From contig CAZTKJ010000012.1 in NCBI GenBank assembly GCA_964614185.1, positions 1-64,000 on the forward strand: a stretch of 64,000 nt of DNA, given 5' to 3'. Position numbers and translations under genes: made by a program. The notes beneath the pieces are model-generated. The model was not told the origin of the DNA. It did no database searches and saw only the letters and a program-made list of their open reading frames with translations. This stretch comes from Suilimivivens sp964614185 (GTDB lineage: Bacteria > Bacillota > Clostridia > Lachnospirales > Lachnospiraceae). Below are positions 51,848-60,879 of this stretch, one piece after another. Positions within the stretch are counted from its first letter, which is position 1. Each line of letters begins with the position of its first letter.

Positions 51848-52621
51848 TTATTCTTTCTTTTCAAATTCTGTCATATATTTTCTATACCGAAGAGGCAGCA
51901 TTCCTCTCTGAAGCGCACTATTATTACGCTCCTTTATAGCTATACTATGAAAAAAGTGGGTAAACAGTTCACTATACTCTTCCTCTCCCTTAGAAAAACC
52001 ATAATCTTTAATTGCCATTTCCGGTTCTTCTGTAGTCAAAAACCAGTCATGTCCTTTCGGATGCACTGCAAAAATACCTCTGACATCATCATGGATCACA
52101 AAATTTTCAAGAGGAAGCCTGTCTGCAAAATGTGGCATAATAAAAGTAATGAGATTATTTTTAGGTCCTATGGGTGCATAGAGGATTCCATTTCCCAACT
52201 CTCTGAACCTTAAAAATTCTATATGGGAATGTATTTCATTTCTTGTAAACCGTGCCAGTTCAAATACTCTGTGAATATAGGGATTAGCCAGATTATCCAT
52301 AAGCGCCTTTCGCCGCTTCATACCAAATCCTGCCACTATTGTCTTGTAAATAGCTTCTCCCTTGTCCTTTTTTGGAGAAGCCAGAGCCTGACAAATAGCA
52401 AGATAAGATTCTTCTCCAAATTCCCTGATGATGGTTTTGGCTACACTGGCTGCTTTCTTTTCATCCGGTGGGCAGTCCTCATATACGGCAAACAGACGAA
52501 AATCTTCTTCTTCCAAACAGATATGCAATTGTTCATGAGGCTTTTTCATCAGATACGCATTATAGATTCCTGTAAAAATACCTTCCAGAGAATCCTCACA
52601 CATAAGATAATATTCTTCCAC
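51848..52621 (-). CDS. putative DNA repair protein (TIGR03915-like), radical SAM partner
   Basis: A 257-residue protein that begins MEEYYLMCEDSLEGIFTGIY, the typical opening of the family that accompanies the putative DNA-repair radical SAM protein. Further features are VFELARFTRNEIHSHIEFLR and a C-terminal domain with PLENFVIHDDVRGIFAVHPK. The start is GTG 52621 with AGAGGG upstream, 14 nt after the stop of the radical SAM gene; the longer frame has no site. The pair is a known conserved couple in Clostridia, thought to act in DNA repair. Confidence 0.82.
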   Translation of the reverse strand: MEEYYLMCEDSLEGIFTGIYNAYLMKKPHEQLHICLEEEDFRLFAVYEDCPPDEKKAASVAKTIIREFGEESYLAICQALASPKKDKGEAIYKTIVAGFGMKRRKALMDNLANPYIHRVFELARFTRNEIHSHIEFLRFRELGNGILYAPIGPKNNLITFIMPHFADRLPLENFVIHDDVRGIFAVHPKGHDWFLTTEEPEMAIKDYGFSKGEEEYSELFTHFFHSIAIKERNNSALQRGMLPLRYRKYMTEFEKKE

Positions 52622-52635
52622 TTTTTCCCTCTTTC

Positions 52636-54063
52636 CTATCCGTTTATGGCCTGTTTCCACTGCACTACCATATCATCGTCAAACAGCGACAGCTGCCTGT
52701 ATGTCATTCCGTCTTTGTCAAAGGGCAGCTTCTTTTCCCCTGATATAAGATTTCTTGTAATATAATCCTCTTCTATTTTCGTTGGATACATCATTCTGCC
52801 GCTGCAGGTAATAAAATACAGAGCACGTTTTAGTGTGACGCCGATTTTTTTCAGGTCCTCAAAGGTCAGATTTCCGTTCCTTCTGGCCTTCACAATACGC
52901 TGTGCACTTTTGACCCCAATTCCCGGCACCCTGAGTATCATCTGATAATCTGCCCTGTTTATTTCCACCGGAAACATCTCTAAGTGGCGCAGTGCCCAAT
53001 CTGCTTTGGGATCCAACAGGATATTAAAATTAGGTTTCTGTTCACTTAAAAGCTCTTCTGCTTCAAAACCATAGAAACGAAGCAGCCAGTCTGCCTGATA
53101 TAATCTGTGTTCCCGAAGAAGCGGCGGGCCTCCCGGCAGCGCCGGCAGATCCCTGTCTTCATTAACACTGACAAAAGCTGAATAATACACACGCTTCAAA
53201 TCAAACTTTTTGTACAAACTCTCTGCTACCATCATCACCTGATAATCACTTTCCGGAGTAGCGCCTACGATCATCTGTGTGGATTGACCAGCCGGGACAA
53301 ATTGTGATGCATGCTTATACAGAGTGATTTCATTTTTATTCTGTGTGATCCCTGTCTGAATCTGACGCATCGGAGTCAGAATACTTTTCCTATGCTTATT
53401 GGGCGCAAGACGCTGTAATCCGTCTGCCGTTGGCAGTTCCATGTTCACGCTCATCCTGTCTGCCAAAAGTCCCAGTCTCTGGATAATTACAGGATCTGCA
53501 CCCGGTATTGCTTTTACATGAATATATCCTTGAAAACGGTACCTGGTCCTCAGCTTATAAACTGCTTCGTAAATTAATTCCATAGTATATGTGGGATTAT
53601 GAATAATACCGGAGCTTAAAAACAATCCTTCAATATAATTCCTTCTGTAAAACTGAATGGTCAGTTCACATACCTCGTCCGGAGTGAAGGATGCTCTTGG
53701 AACATCATTAGACTTTCTATTGATACAATATTTGCAGTCATAAATACATTCGTTAGTAAATAGAATCTTCAGCAAAGAAATACATCTGCCGTCAGAACTG
53801 AAACTGTGACAAATACCACCTGCCAGCGTATTTCCGATACCCGTTCCGTCACCTTTGCGGCCTACTCCGCTGGAAGAACAGGAAACGTCATATTTAGCCG
53901 CATCAGAAAGAATTTCCAGTTTCTCCGTAAGGGACATCTTAGGAGATGCATCCGCAATGACAGTAGGCAATTCCCGCTTTCCGGACAAATGAGGCTGACA
54001 AATGCTCTCTTTAGTCTGTCCTGTAGTCTCTATGAAATAATTCTGTTTCCGGACTATTTCCAT
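52636..54063 (-). CDS. putative DNA modification/repair radical SAM protein (TIGR03916-like)
   Basis: A 475-residue radical SAM enzyme. The [4Fe-4S] motif is FTNECIYDCKYCINRKSNDV (CxxxCxxC) near residue 100; GLFLSSGIIHNPTYTME is the next barrel segment. The C-terminus has a helix-hairpin-helix, LRVPGIGVKSAQRIVKAR, a non-specific DNA-binding motif. It is predicted to act on DNA lesions. The start at ATG 54063 has AAGGGGTG upstream; the frame is open 36 codons further. It lies 4 bp after rarA, so replication-repair genes form one operon. Confidence 0.87.
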   Translation of the reverse strand: MEIVRKQNYFIETTGQTKESICQPHLSGKRELPTVIADASPKMSLTEKLEILSDAAKYDVSCSSSGVGRKGDGTGIGNTLAGGICHSFSSDGRCISLLKILFTNECIYDCKYCINRKSNDVPRASFTPDEVCELTIQFYRRNYIEGLFLSSGIIHNPTYTMELIYEAVYKLRTRYRFQGYIHVKAIPGADPVIIQRLGLLADRMSVNMELPTADGLQRLAPNKHRKSILTPMRQIQTGITQNKNEITLYKHASQFVPAGQSTQMIVGATPESDYQVMMVAESLYKKFDLKRVYYSAFVSVNEDRDLPALPGGPPLLREHRLYQADWLLRFYGFEAEELLSEQKPNFNILLDPKADWALRHLEMFPVEINRADYQMILRVPGIGVKSAQRIVKARRNGNLTFEDLKKIGVTLKRALYFITCSGRMMYPTKIEEDYITRNLISGEKKLPFDKDGMTYRQLSLFDDDMVVQWKQAING

Positions 54064-54067
54064 AGTG

Positions 54068-55414
54068 TCACCCCTTATCCTTAAAAAGTTTCGTTTTACT
54101 GTTTTGAAATCTTTCAATCTCTTCAAGCCGCACAGAAACCCTTGCTTCATCACCTTCCCGGGTAGGCACATAATACTTCCTTCCCTGCAAAGATTCCGGC
54201 AGACACTTCATATCTGTCAGTTTTTCTTCTGTATCGTGGGCATACTGATATCCTTCCCCATAGTGTAAATCCTGCATTAACTGTGTAACGCCGTTCCTGA
54301 TCTGAAGTGGTACCGGCTCTGCCAGCATCTGTCTGGCATCTTGCTTTGCTCTGCCGTATCCCACATAGAGGGCATTGGATTTGGGGGCCATGGAAAGATA
54401 TACCACAGCATGAGTTAAATTTACATCGCACTCTGGCATTCCGTTAAAATGACATGCCTGATAGGCTGCCACTGCTACCTGCAATGCTGTTGAATCCGCC
54501 ATTCCCACGTCTTCACTGGCAAAACGTATCAGCCGCCTTGCCACATAAAGAGGATCCTCCCCTGCTTCCAGCATCCTTGCCAGCCAGTAGATTGCCGCAT
54601 CCGGGTCACTGTTGCGCATTGACTTATGCAGTGCTGATATCAGATTGTAATGTTCCTCCCCATTTCTGTCATAGAGCAGCATCTTCTGCCCGGTACACTG
54701 TTCCAATGTTTCTTTCAATACGGTAATAGAGCCGTCAGAATTGATCCTGCCGTTCAATACTGCCATATCCAAAATATTCAACGCCATTCTGGCATCTCCG
54801 TCTGCAAATACCGCAATTCCATGAAGCAGTTCTTCTTCTATGGAAACAATGCTGTTTCCATAGCCTCTGCTGTCAGTCAATGCCCTGTGCAGCAGCTTCT
54901 TCATATCCGGTACGGTCAATGATTGCAGTACAAATACCTTGCACCGCGACAACAGCGCCGAATTAATTTCAAAGGAAGGATTTTCCGTAGTAGCTCCAAT
55001 CAGGATAATGCTCCCCTTTTCTACATAAGGAAGAAAAGCATCCTGCTGGGCTTTATTAAAGCGATGGATCTCATCTACGAATACAATGGTCTTGCATCCT
55101 GATATCCTGTCATTTTCTGCCTGTTTCATTACATCCTTGATTTCTTTGATCCCACTGGTAACTGCGCTGAAATTAATGAAAGAAGCTCTGGTTTTATTGG
55201 CAATAATCCTGGCCAGGGTGGTTTTCCCTACGCCGGGCGGTCCCCAAAATATCATAGATGTGATTAAATCCTTCTCCAGCATCTGCCTGAGTACTTTTCC
55301 CTTGCCCATCAGATGTTCCTGCCCGATATATTCTTCCATGGTTTCCGGTCTGAGGCGGCTGGCAAGAGGCGCATTCCTGTTTATTTCTTCTGAAAAAAGT
55401 GATAGCTGTTCCAT
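54068..55414 (-). CDS. rarA: replication-associated recombination protein RarA/MgsA
   Basis: A ~448-residue AAA+ ATPase of the RarA (MgsA/WRNIP1) family. Signatures are NAPLASRLRPETMEEYIGQE, Walker A FWGPPGVGKTTLARIIANKT, Walker B IVFVDEIHRFNKAQQDAFLP, sensor GATTENPSFEINSALLSRC, and the C-terminal clamp-loader-like DPDAAIYWLARMLEAGEDPL and YGEGYQYAHD. It acts at stalled replication forks. The start is ATG 55414 or ATG 55426; the site AAGGAGA is shared. First gene of the rarA / radical SAM / TIGR03915-like operon. Confidence 0.92.
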   Translation of the reverse strand: MEQLSLFSEEINRNAPLASRLRPETMEEYIGQEHLMGKGKVLRQMLEKDLITSMIFWGPPGVGKTTLARIIANKTRASFINFSAVTSGIKEIKDVMKQAENDRISGCKTIVFVDEIHRFNKAQQDAFLPYVEKGSIILIGATTENPSFEINSALLSRCKVFVLQSLTVPDMKKLLHRALTDSRGYGNSIVSIEEELLHGIAVFADGDARMALNILDMAVLNGRINSDGSITVLKETLEQCTGQKMLLYDRNGEEHYNLISALHKSMRNSDPDAAIYWLARMLEAGEDPLYVARRLIRFASEDVGMADSTALQVAVAAYQACHFNGMPECDVNLTHAVVYLSMAPKSNALYVGYGRAKQDARQMLAEPVPLQIRNGVTQLMQDLHYGEGYQYAHDTEEKLTDMKCLPESLQGRKYYVPTREGDEARVSVRLEEIERFQNSKTKLFKDKG

Positions 55415-55544
55415 ATGAATAACCATGTCTCCTTCTTGAGTCTGCAAGTCATCAGAACGTCTGTTTGTTTTATGTTATCATATCCTGTCCTGAATAGCAA
55501 TAGTTTAGAGAACATTTGTTTGTGATTTTATATTTTTTTCTTTC

Positions 55545-55782
55545 GGTTCAGGTGTCGAAAGCCCTGATTGGAACTGTCCCATGGCTGATTACACAAAAGA
55601 AATTTGTGCAAACGACTTTTGCACGATGGAGCTGAAACTTAAAAATCGTGGAAGCCTTTGCTGAACACGATTTTTGTTTTAGAAGGTTTAGCGGAATGGT
55701 CCGTGCAACGGAGTGCGCACAAATTCTTTTGCGTAATCTGACAGCATCAATTTGAATACAGGGCTTTTGACACACCTGAACC
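55545..55782. repeat. MITE-like element with 22-24 bp terminal inverted repeats
   Basis: A 238-bp palindromic element. The left end, GGTTCAGGTGT then CGAAAGCCCTG (55545-55566), mirrors the right end 55759-55782 apart from a two-base indel and one mismatch. The inner arms also pair (for example GATTACACAAAAGAA and the inverse of TTCTTTTGCGTAATC). No ORF. A half copy is at 40044-40137, so the sequence is dispersed. It fills most of the gap between rarA and plsC. Confidence 0.82.
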
Positions 55783-55868
55783 TTCTTATACTTTTTTCGG
55801 ATTAATAATTTGAAAAGAAGCTCTTAATGTGTTATATTTCTTTATGTTAGAATTGTGAGGTTGATATT

Positions 55869-56591
55869 GTGTTAAGAATTGCTTATATCGTTATTATTTC
55901 ACTGCCTTTCGTGCTGTTTTATCTGTGGAAGCTGAGTTACATTGAAAAACATGATGAAAGGTATACGGAAACACAGCGCTATGAGACTGCAAGGCAAGCT
56001 GTTTCCATTATGATACACAACGGAAGAATACATACAGATGTATATGGGGAAGAAAACCTGCCCCAAGACGGCGGATATGTGATGTATGCAAATCATCAGG
56101 GAAAATACGATGCCCTTGGAATCATTTCGGCACATCAAAATCCCTGTACCATCATGATTGATGAAAAGCGCTCTCATCTTTTTCTGACTGATCAGTTTAT
56201 TACCCTGCTAAAGGGCAGCCGTCTGGACAGAACCAACATGAAAAATCAATTAAAGACTATCCTGGATGTGACTGCTCAGGTCAAATCAGGACGCAGATAC
56301 ATTATATTTCCCGAAGGCGGATACAGTCATAATAAAAATGACGTTCATGAATTTCTGCCGGGAGCCTTTAAATGTGCCATGAAATCCCAAAGTCCCATTA
56401 TACCGGTAGCGCTGATCGATTCTTACAAGCCCTTTGGCATCAATTCCATAAGGCCGGTAAAAACCCAGGTACATTTTCTTCCTCCCATTTACTATGAAGA
56501 TTATAAGGAAATGACTTCCAGGGAAGTTTCCGAACTTACCAGAAACAGAATTATGAATACCATACATGAGGCATGCAGCAGACCATCATAA
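55869..56591 (+). CDS. 1-acyl-sn-glycerol-3-phosphate acyltransferase family protein
   Basis: A 240-residue PlsC-type acyltransferase, membrane associated through the N-terminal helix IAYIVIISLPFVLFYLW. Motif I is YANHQGKYDALG (N-H-x4-D), motif II GSRLDRTN, motif III YIIFPEGGYSHN, and motif IV PIIPVALIDSY. It transfers an acyl chain to lysophosphatidate or a related lipid. It starts at GTG 55869 with GAGG eight nt upstream and is followed by a strong terminator. Confidence 0.88.
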   Translation: MLRIAYIVIISLPFVLFYLWKLSYIEKHDERYTETQRYETARQAVSIMIHNGRIHTDVYGEENLPQDGGYVMYANHQGKYDALGIISAHQNPCTIMIDEKRSHLFLTDQFITLLKGSRLDRTNMKNQLKTILDVTAQVKSGRRYIIFPEGGYSHNKNDVHEFLPGAFKCAMKSQSPIIPVALIDSYKPFGINSIRPVKTQVHFLPPIYYEDYKEMTSREVSELTRNRIMNTIHEACSRPS

Positions 56592-56598
56592 AAAGTGC

Positions 56599-56635
56599 AA
56601 GCTCCGGTGCTTTCTGCACCGGAGTTCGATTTTTT
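56599..56635 (+). terminator. rho-independent terminator after acyltransferase
   Basis: AGCTCCGGTGC, loop TTTCT, GCACCGGAGTT, then a T6 run. Confidence 0.85.
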
Positions 56636-56707
56636 GCAACTTTTCAGAAGTAAACAAGGTATATAAGGTAGAGAGGTTCCGTACGAATTGTCAAGGAGAA
56701 ACAAGAA

Positions 56708-57289
56708 ATGAAAAGCAAAAGAATATTACTTATGTGTGTGACTATACTGATTTTATCAGGATGTGGTGCAAATAAAATGAACACAGATGCTCTTCTGGAT
56801 GCATTTATTGATGGAAAGATAATGGCATATTATAGTGAAACGGACCGGAAGCCGTTTTATATCACAGATCTTCCCAATGATCCGGAAGATTTTACCTGTT
56901 ACTCAGTTGGCGATAGAATCGATTTGGATAATGATGGGGAAAAGGAACTTATAATGAAAGGCCCCTATGGCGGAAAATACCTTGATGCCCGAGACGGACA
57001 GATTTATGTTTTAGATGAAGGGGACGGAACTGCATGGAATATCAGTTACACAGAATTTGATGGTCAGACATGGATCGTACATTCTGATACAACCCATGGC
57101 GGCAGAATCTTCTATGCTTTTACTCTTTATGACGGTACAGGACATGTGACGGATGAGCGTAGTCTGTTGAAGGCGTATTGGGATACGCCGGATACTCCTG
57201 ATGGTCCTGATACGGTCTATACATATGGAGATGAACAAATCACCAAAGAAGAGTATGATGAGCTGCTAATGAAAATGCTGGGAGAATAG
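56708..57289 (+). CDS. small lipoprotein, unknown
   Basis: A 193-residue secreted lipoprotein with signal MKSKRILLMCVTILILSGCG (lipobox LSGC, Cys at 19). The mature part has an Asp-rich loop, RIDLDNDGEKELIMKGPYGG, of the kind seen in the lipoprotein at 35385, and an acidic C-terminus. GAGAAACAAG is the only weak ribosome binding site. No family recognised; extracytoplasmic. Confidence 0.7.
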   Translation: MKSKRILLMCVTILILSGCGANKMNTDALLDAFIDGKIMAYYSETDRKPFYITDLPNDPEDFTCYSVGDRIDLDNDGEKELIMKGPYGGKYLDARDGQIYVLDEGDGTAWNISYTEFDGQTWIVHSDTTHGGRIFYAFTLYDGTGHVTDERSLLKAYWDTPDTPDGPDTVYTYGDEQITKEEYDELLMKMLGE

Positions 57290-57294
57290 AAATC

Positions 57295-57966
57295 CTATGC
57301 TCTTTTGCTTAGGATCTCTCTCAGCTCCTCTACAGTTTCTGCAATGAAATCAGCGCCCTCGGCTTCCAGTTCTCCCTCTTTGGCAAATCCGAATCTTACG
57401 CCTATGCTGCAAAGGCCATAGGCCATGGCGCCCCTGATATCAAACTTACGGTCTCCTACCATGGCACAGCTTCTTTTTTTCTCCTGTGGAGAAAGATTCA
57501 GGATGTCCAGCCGGCGAAGAGCTTCTTCCACTACTTCTTCTTTGGTTTCTCTGGTTCCGTCCAGCTCACTTCCTACTATGACCGAAAAATACTGTTCTAT
57601 ATGGAAGTGCTTTAAAATCTGATGGACAAAGGGATCCGGTTTGCTGGAAGCAACTGCCAGCTTCTGTCCCCTGTTATAAAGCTCCTGCAGCATTTCCGGT
57701 ATTCCGACATAAATGTCATTTTCAAAGATGCCCACAGGTTTAAAGCGTTCCCTGTATATTTTAACAGCTTCCTCTGCCTGTTCTTTACTAAATCCATAGA
57801 ATTCCATGAAGCTGTCCCGCAGGGGAGGGCCGATAAAGGCTTCCAGTTTGGTAAGATCCGGTTCTTCAATTCCGAAATGGTGCAGGGCATACTGTACCGA
57901 TTTGGTAATTCCCACCCGCGGGTCTGTCAATGTGCCATCCAAGTCAAATAAGCAGTATTGAAACAT
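57295..57966 (-). CDS. HAD superfamily phosphatase (phosphoglycolate phosphatase-like)
   Basis: A 223-residue HAD hydrolase: motif I CLFDLDGTLTDPRVG (nucleophile Asp), motif II AVASSKPD (Ser), conserved Lys in the KEEVVEEALRR region, and motif IV MVGDRKFDIRGA (Asp pair). The helical cap between motifs I and II is of the PGP / beta-phosphoglucomutase type. The substrate could be phosphoglycolate, PPi or a sugar phosphate. The start at ATG 57966 has AAGGAGA upstream, 10 bp after the S1 gene. Confidence 0.88.
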   Translation of the reverse strand: MFQYCLFDLDGTLTDPRVGITKSVQYALHHFGIEEPDLTKLEAFIGPPLRDSFMEFYGFSKEQAEEAVKIYRERFKPVGIFENDIYVGIPEMLQELYNRGQKLAVASSKPDPFVHQILKHFHIEQYFSVIVGSELDGTRETKEEVVEEALRRLDILNLSPQEKKRSCAMVGDRKFDIRGAMAYGLCSIGVRFGFAKEGELEAEGADFIAETVEELREILSKRA

Positions 57967-57976
57967 AAACTTCTCC

Positions 57977-58882
57977 TTACAATCCCAGCTTTTTGAAAAG
58001 ATCTCCCAGACTGGTTCCCACATCTTCTCCTGAACTGAACTGCCTGGTGTCAAATTCCTGTACTGTTTCTGCTGCCTGTTCTTCTTCCACAGCCTTCATG
58101 CTTAAAGAGATTTTTCCGTCATTGGTATTTAAGACCTTAACTTTTACTTTATCCCCTGTTTTTAATACTTCAGAAGGCTTCTTAATCCTCCTTTGGCATA
58201 TCTGTGAGATATGTACCAGTCCGCTTAATCCGTCCTTCAAATCCACAAATGCACCATAAGGCTGAAGACTTTCCACAACTCCTTCCAAAACAATTCCGGG
58301 AACGATCATAGCTACTTTATGATCATGTTCTTCTTTTTCCTTCTCTTTTAAAATTTCCTTTGCAGAAAGAATCAGTTTTTCTTTTTCCTTGTCCACAGTA
58401 ATAACTCTGACAGTCAATTTTTTGCCTTTATAGGGCTCCAGATCTTCTACATAAGTAATTGCCAGCTGGGAGGCCGGAATAAAGCCTCTGATACCTTCTA
58501 CATAAGCAACGACACCTGCATTCACAACTTCACTGACTTTAACAGTCAATTCTTTCTTTTCCTCTAAATAACCGGTAAGCACATCCCAGGAAAGCACTTC
58601 ATCCGCTGCCTTTTTAGAAAGACGGATATTTCCCTGTCCGTCATCCATACTTACTACTGACGCCTCTATCACATCCCCGATCCTTACGTCATTAAGTACG
58701 GAAAAACCCGGGTCTTCACTCATATCCTCTGCTTTGATGATTCCCTGTGTATAATATTTCAAATCAAGGGTCACTTCTTCTTCATTGACATCAATGACAG
58801 TACCTGTGATCATGTCTCCTTCATTGACTGTCCGGAACGATGCTTCCAGTTCTTTTTCATAATCCTTCATTGACTCTTCCAT
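57977..58882 (-). CDS. S1-domain RNA-binding protein (RpsA-like)
   Basis: A 301-residue protein with three S1 repeats: GDMITGTVIDVNEEEVTLDL (residues ~19-90), KKELTVKVSEVVNAGVVAYV (~105-175) and GIVLEGVVESLQPYGAFVDL (~195-265). The last, with GLSGLVHISQI, is the best conserved. Fewer repeats than E. coli S1 (six), typical of Firmicutes S1-like proteins. Probably binds mRNA or ribosomes. AAGGAGA precedes the ATG. It is in an operon with the HAD phosphatase. Confidence 0.88.
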   Translation of the reverse strand: MEESMKDYEKELEASFRTVNEGDMITGTVIDVNEEEVTLDLKYYTQGIIKAEDMSEDPGFSVLNDVRIGDVIEASVVSMDDGQGNIRLSKKAADEVLSWDVLTGYLEEKKELTVKVSEVVNAGVVAYVEGIRGFIPASQLAITYVEDLEPYKGKKLTVRVITVDKEKEKLILSAKEILKEKEKEEHDHKVAMIVPGIVLEGVVESLQPYGAFVDLKDGLSGLVHISQICQRRIKKPSEVLKTGDKVKVKVLNTNDGKISLSMKAVEEEQAAETVQEFDTRQFSSGEDVGTSLGDLFKKLGL

Positions 58883-58980
58883 ATCCTGTCTCCTTCATAT
58901 ACTCATAGTCTTCAAATCCTCAAGCTAAAGGCTCTCATAGAAATAATTTTAAATCCTTCCTGCCTATTTTGCAATAGACG

Positions 58981-59008
58981 AAAAGCGCAAGCTCCACAGC
59001 TTGCGCTC
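58981..59008 (-). terminator. rho-independent terminator of MacB-like operon
   Basis: On the minus strand AGCGCAAGCT, a short loop and AGCTTGCGCT form a perfect stem followed by TTTTC, 35 bp after the permease stop. Confidence 0.8.
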
Positions 59009-59042
59009 CAAGAATTTACAACATAAGTTTTTGTATTTCCCA

Positions 59043-60182
59043 TTACTCAAGCATAATGCTTTTAACTGACTGTCTGCCTATTTTTCTTGAATAGCAGTAA
59101 ATGATCAGTTCATAGGAAATAATAAATGATACAAGAGAAATTGCTAATGCCTCATAATCAAAACTATATACAGGCATATTTTCATAATCAGCAAACACAA
59201 TATCTACCATGATCCTGAGCAGAAAGTATTGGTAAGCTGTCCCGATTACAAAGCCTATGTAAGAGACAGGACGATAGGCGCCGAGAATAGAGCTGCTGCA
59301 TTCCTTTTCGGAGTATCCGAATACCTTCATCATTGCTATGGTTTTCATGTTTGCTTTAACTACACTTGTCAAAGACATCAAAAGTGTCATATATGCCAAA
59401 ATAAGCCCGATTGAAATAATCATCCATGAGAAAGTATCACTGGACAAATCATCCATTGACATAGACATTTGTGTCATTGACGAAAAACAAAATGCCGAAA
59501 AACCAACAAAGAATACGAGGGTTTTCCTGCTCTTTAAGGTACTTTTTCTTAAATCTGTCAGAAAAGGAAATTCCCTTGATTCTTTTTTCCCTATTCTTAC
59601 CCTGACCTTTTGAGCTTCCTTCAGCAAGCCGATTACAGGACTTTTCATCTTAAAGAATGCATAAAACACTGATAGCAGCGAGAAAAATACAGTTGGAAAA
59701 GTAAGCAGGGCAAAAGTAAGACCCGGATAAAACTGCGGCATCATTTGAGGTAAGAGATCCTCACTGTTCTGTACCTCATAAAAAGTCGGCATATACACAT
59801 AAGCGCCGATATATCCTATAACAGAGCCAATAAATACCGTAATCCCAAATACCCAAAAGTATTTTGCAACATGGAATTTGGAATAACCCAGTGCCTTTAA
59901 AATGCCCAGTTCTTTTCCATGGCTGTCTATATAATTTTTTACATAAAAAATCAACATGATCATGGTAGTGATCACCAAACAGCCTCCTGATACACCCACG
60001 ATGACTTTTCCGCTCGCCACCTGTGCATCATACATGATCATTCCCTGAGCCGTTGTTATTTCATCCTTTATCGCAACTATATCCATGTTATAATTTAAAA
60101 ACAGGGCGCATACAAACATAGTACAGCAGGTTACGATAGTGATTGCAAAAAATTTGGTCACGTCTTTTATTCCGATAATCAT
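59043..60182 (-). CDS. FtsX/MacB-like ABC transporter permease
   Basis: A 379-residue permease with two FtsX units: a first helix KFFAITIVTCCTMFVCALF, a helix trio near GKVIVGVSGGCLVITTMIML / ITVFIGSVIGYIGAYVYM / LTFALLTFPTVFFSLLSVFY, and a second similar set from ~245 (WMIISIGLILAYMTLLMSLT ... YIGFVIGTAYQYFLLRI). GILKALGYSKFHVAKYF and AMMKVFGYSEKECSSSI are the FtsX-type coupling loops. There is no large extracytoplasmic domain. The start is put at ATG 60182, with GGTGAGG just upstream; 60203 is an alternative. Works with the ATPase ending at 60187. Confidence 0.82.
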   Translation of the reverse strand: MIIGIKDVTKFFAITIVTCCTMFVCALFLNYNMDIVAIKDEITTAQGMIMYDAQVASGKVIVGVSGGCLVITTMIMLIFYVKNYIDSHGKELGILKALGYSKFHVAKYFWVFGITVFIGSVIGYIGAYVYMPTFYEVQNSEDLLPQMMPQFYPGLTFALLTFPTVFFSLLSVFYAFFKMKSPVIGLLKEAQKVRVRIGKKESREFPFLTDLRKSTLKSRKTLVFFVGFSAFCFSSMTQMSMSMDDLSSDTFSWMIISIGLILAYMTLLMSLTSVVKANMKTIAMMKVFGYSEKECSSSILGAYRPVSYIGFVIGTAYQYFLLRIMVDIVFADYENMPVYSFDYEALAISLVSFIISYELIIYCYSRKIGRQSVKSIMLE

Positions 60183-60186
60183 ATCC

Positions 60187-60879
60187 TCACCATCCAATCT
60201 CATAAGCGGTTTTCCGGATTTCGTTTGTATAGATTTCTGAGATTTTTCCGCTGTTCATCTTAATAACTGTCTTTGCCATTTCCGCAATATTCAAATTGTG
60301 GGTTACCATAATAATCGTAAAGCTATACTCTTCCTGCAATTTGCAAATATAGTCAAGTACCTGTCTGCCGGTTTTTTCATCCAGTGCGCCTGTGGGCTCA
60401 TCGAGGAACAAAACCTTTGGCTTTTTAGCCAATGCCCTTGCCACAGATACCCTTTGCTGTTCACCACCTGAAAGCTCACTTGGATATTTCTGCAGTTTAT
60501 CTTTAAGCCCTACTGCTTCAATCACCGCTTTATAATCCCTGTTTGCCGCTAGATCAGCTCCCATCTTCACATTCTTTACAACATTCATATGAGGCAGTAA
60601 ATAATACTGCTGAAAAATAAATCCGATATTCTCCTTGCGGAACTTTGTCAATTGACTGTCGGAAAGTCCTGCAATATCTTTCCCGTCATAAAGAACCTGA
60701 CCACCCTCCGGACGTTCTAATCCTGACATTACATTTAGCAAAGTAGATTTTCCTGAACCTGAAGCGCCTAAAATAACTGCAAAATCTCCATCTTCTACTT
60801 TAAGGCTGATATTCTTTAGTACCTGGAAACGGCTTTCTCCGCTTCCGTAAAACTTACTTAACTCTTTTACTTCAATCAT
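60187..60879 (-). CDS. ABC transporter ATP-binding protein (LolD/MacB type)
   Basis: A 230-residue ATPase with Walker A ILGASGSGKSTLLNVMSGLE, Q-loop FIFQQYYLLPHMNV, signature LSGGEQQRVSVARALA, Walker B VLFLDEPTGALDEKTG and H-loop MVTHNLNIAEM. It is of the MacB/LolD/BceA-like branch that pairs with FtsX-type permeases. It overlaps the TetR gene by 8 nt and is followed at once by the permease. Confidence 0.92.
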   Translation of the reverse strand: MIEVKELSKFYGSGESRFQVLKNISLKVEDGDFAVILGASGSGKSTLLNVMSGLERPEGGQVLYDGKDIAGLSDSQLTKFRKENIGFIFQQYYLLPHMNVVKNVKMGADLAANRDYKAVIEAVGLKDKLQKYPSELSGGEQQRVSVARALAKKPKVLFLDEPTGALDEKTGRQVLDYICKLQEEYSFTIIMVTHNLNIAEMAKTVIKMNSGKISEIYTNEIRKTAYEIGW

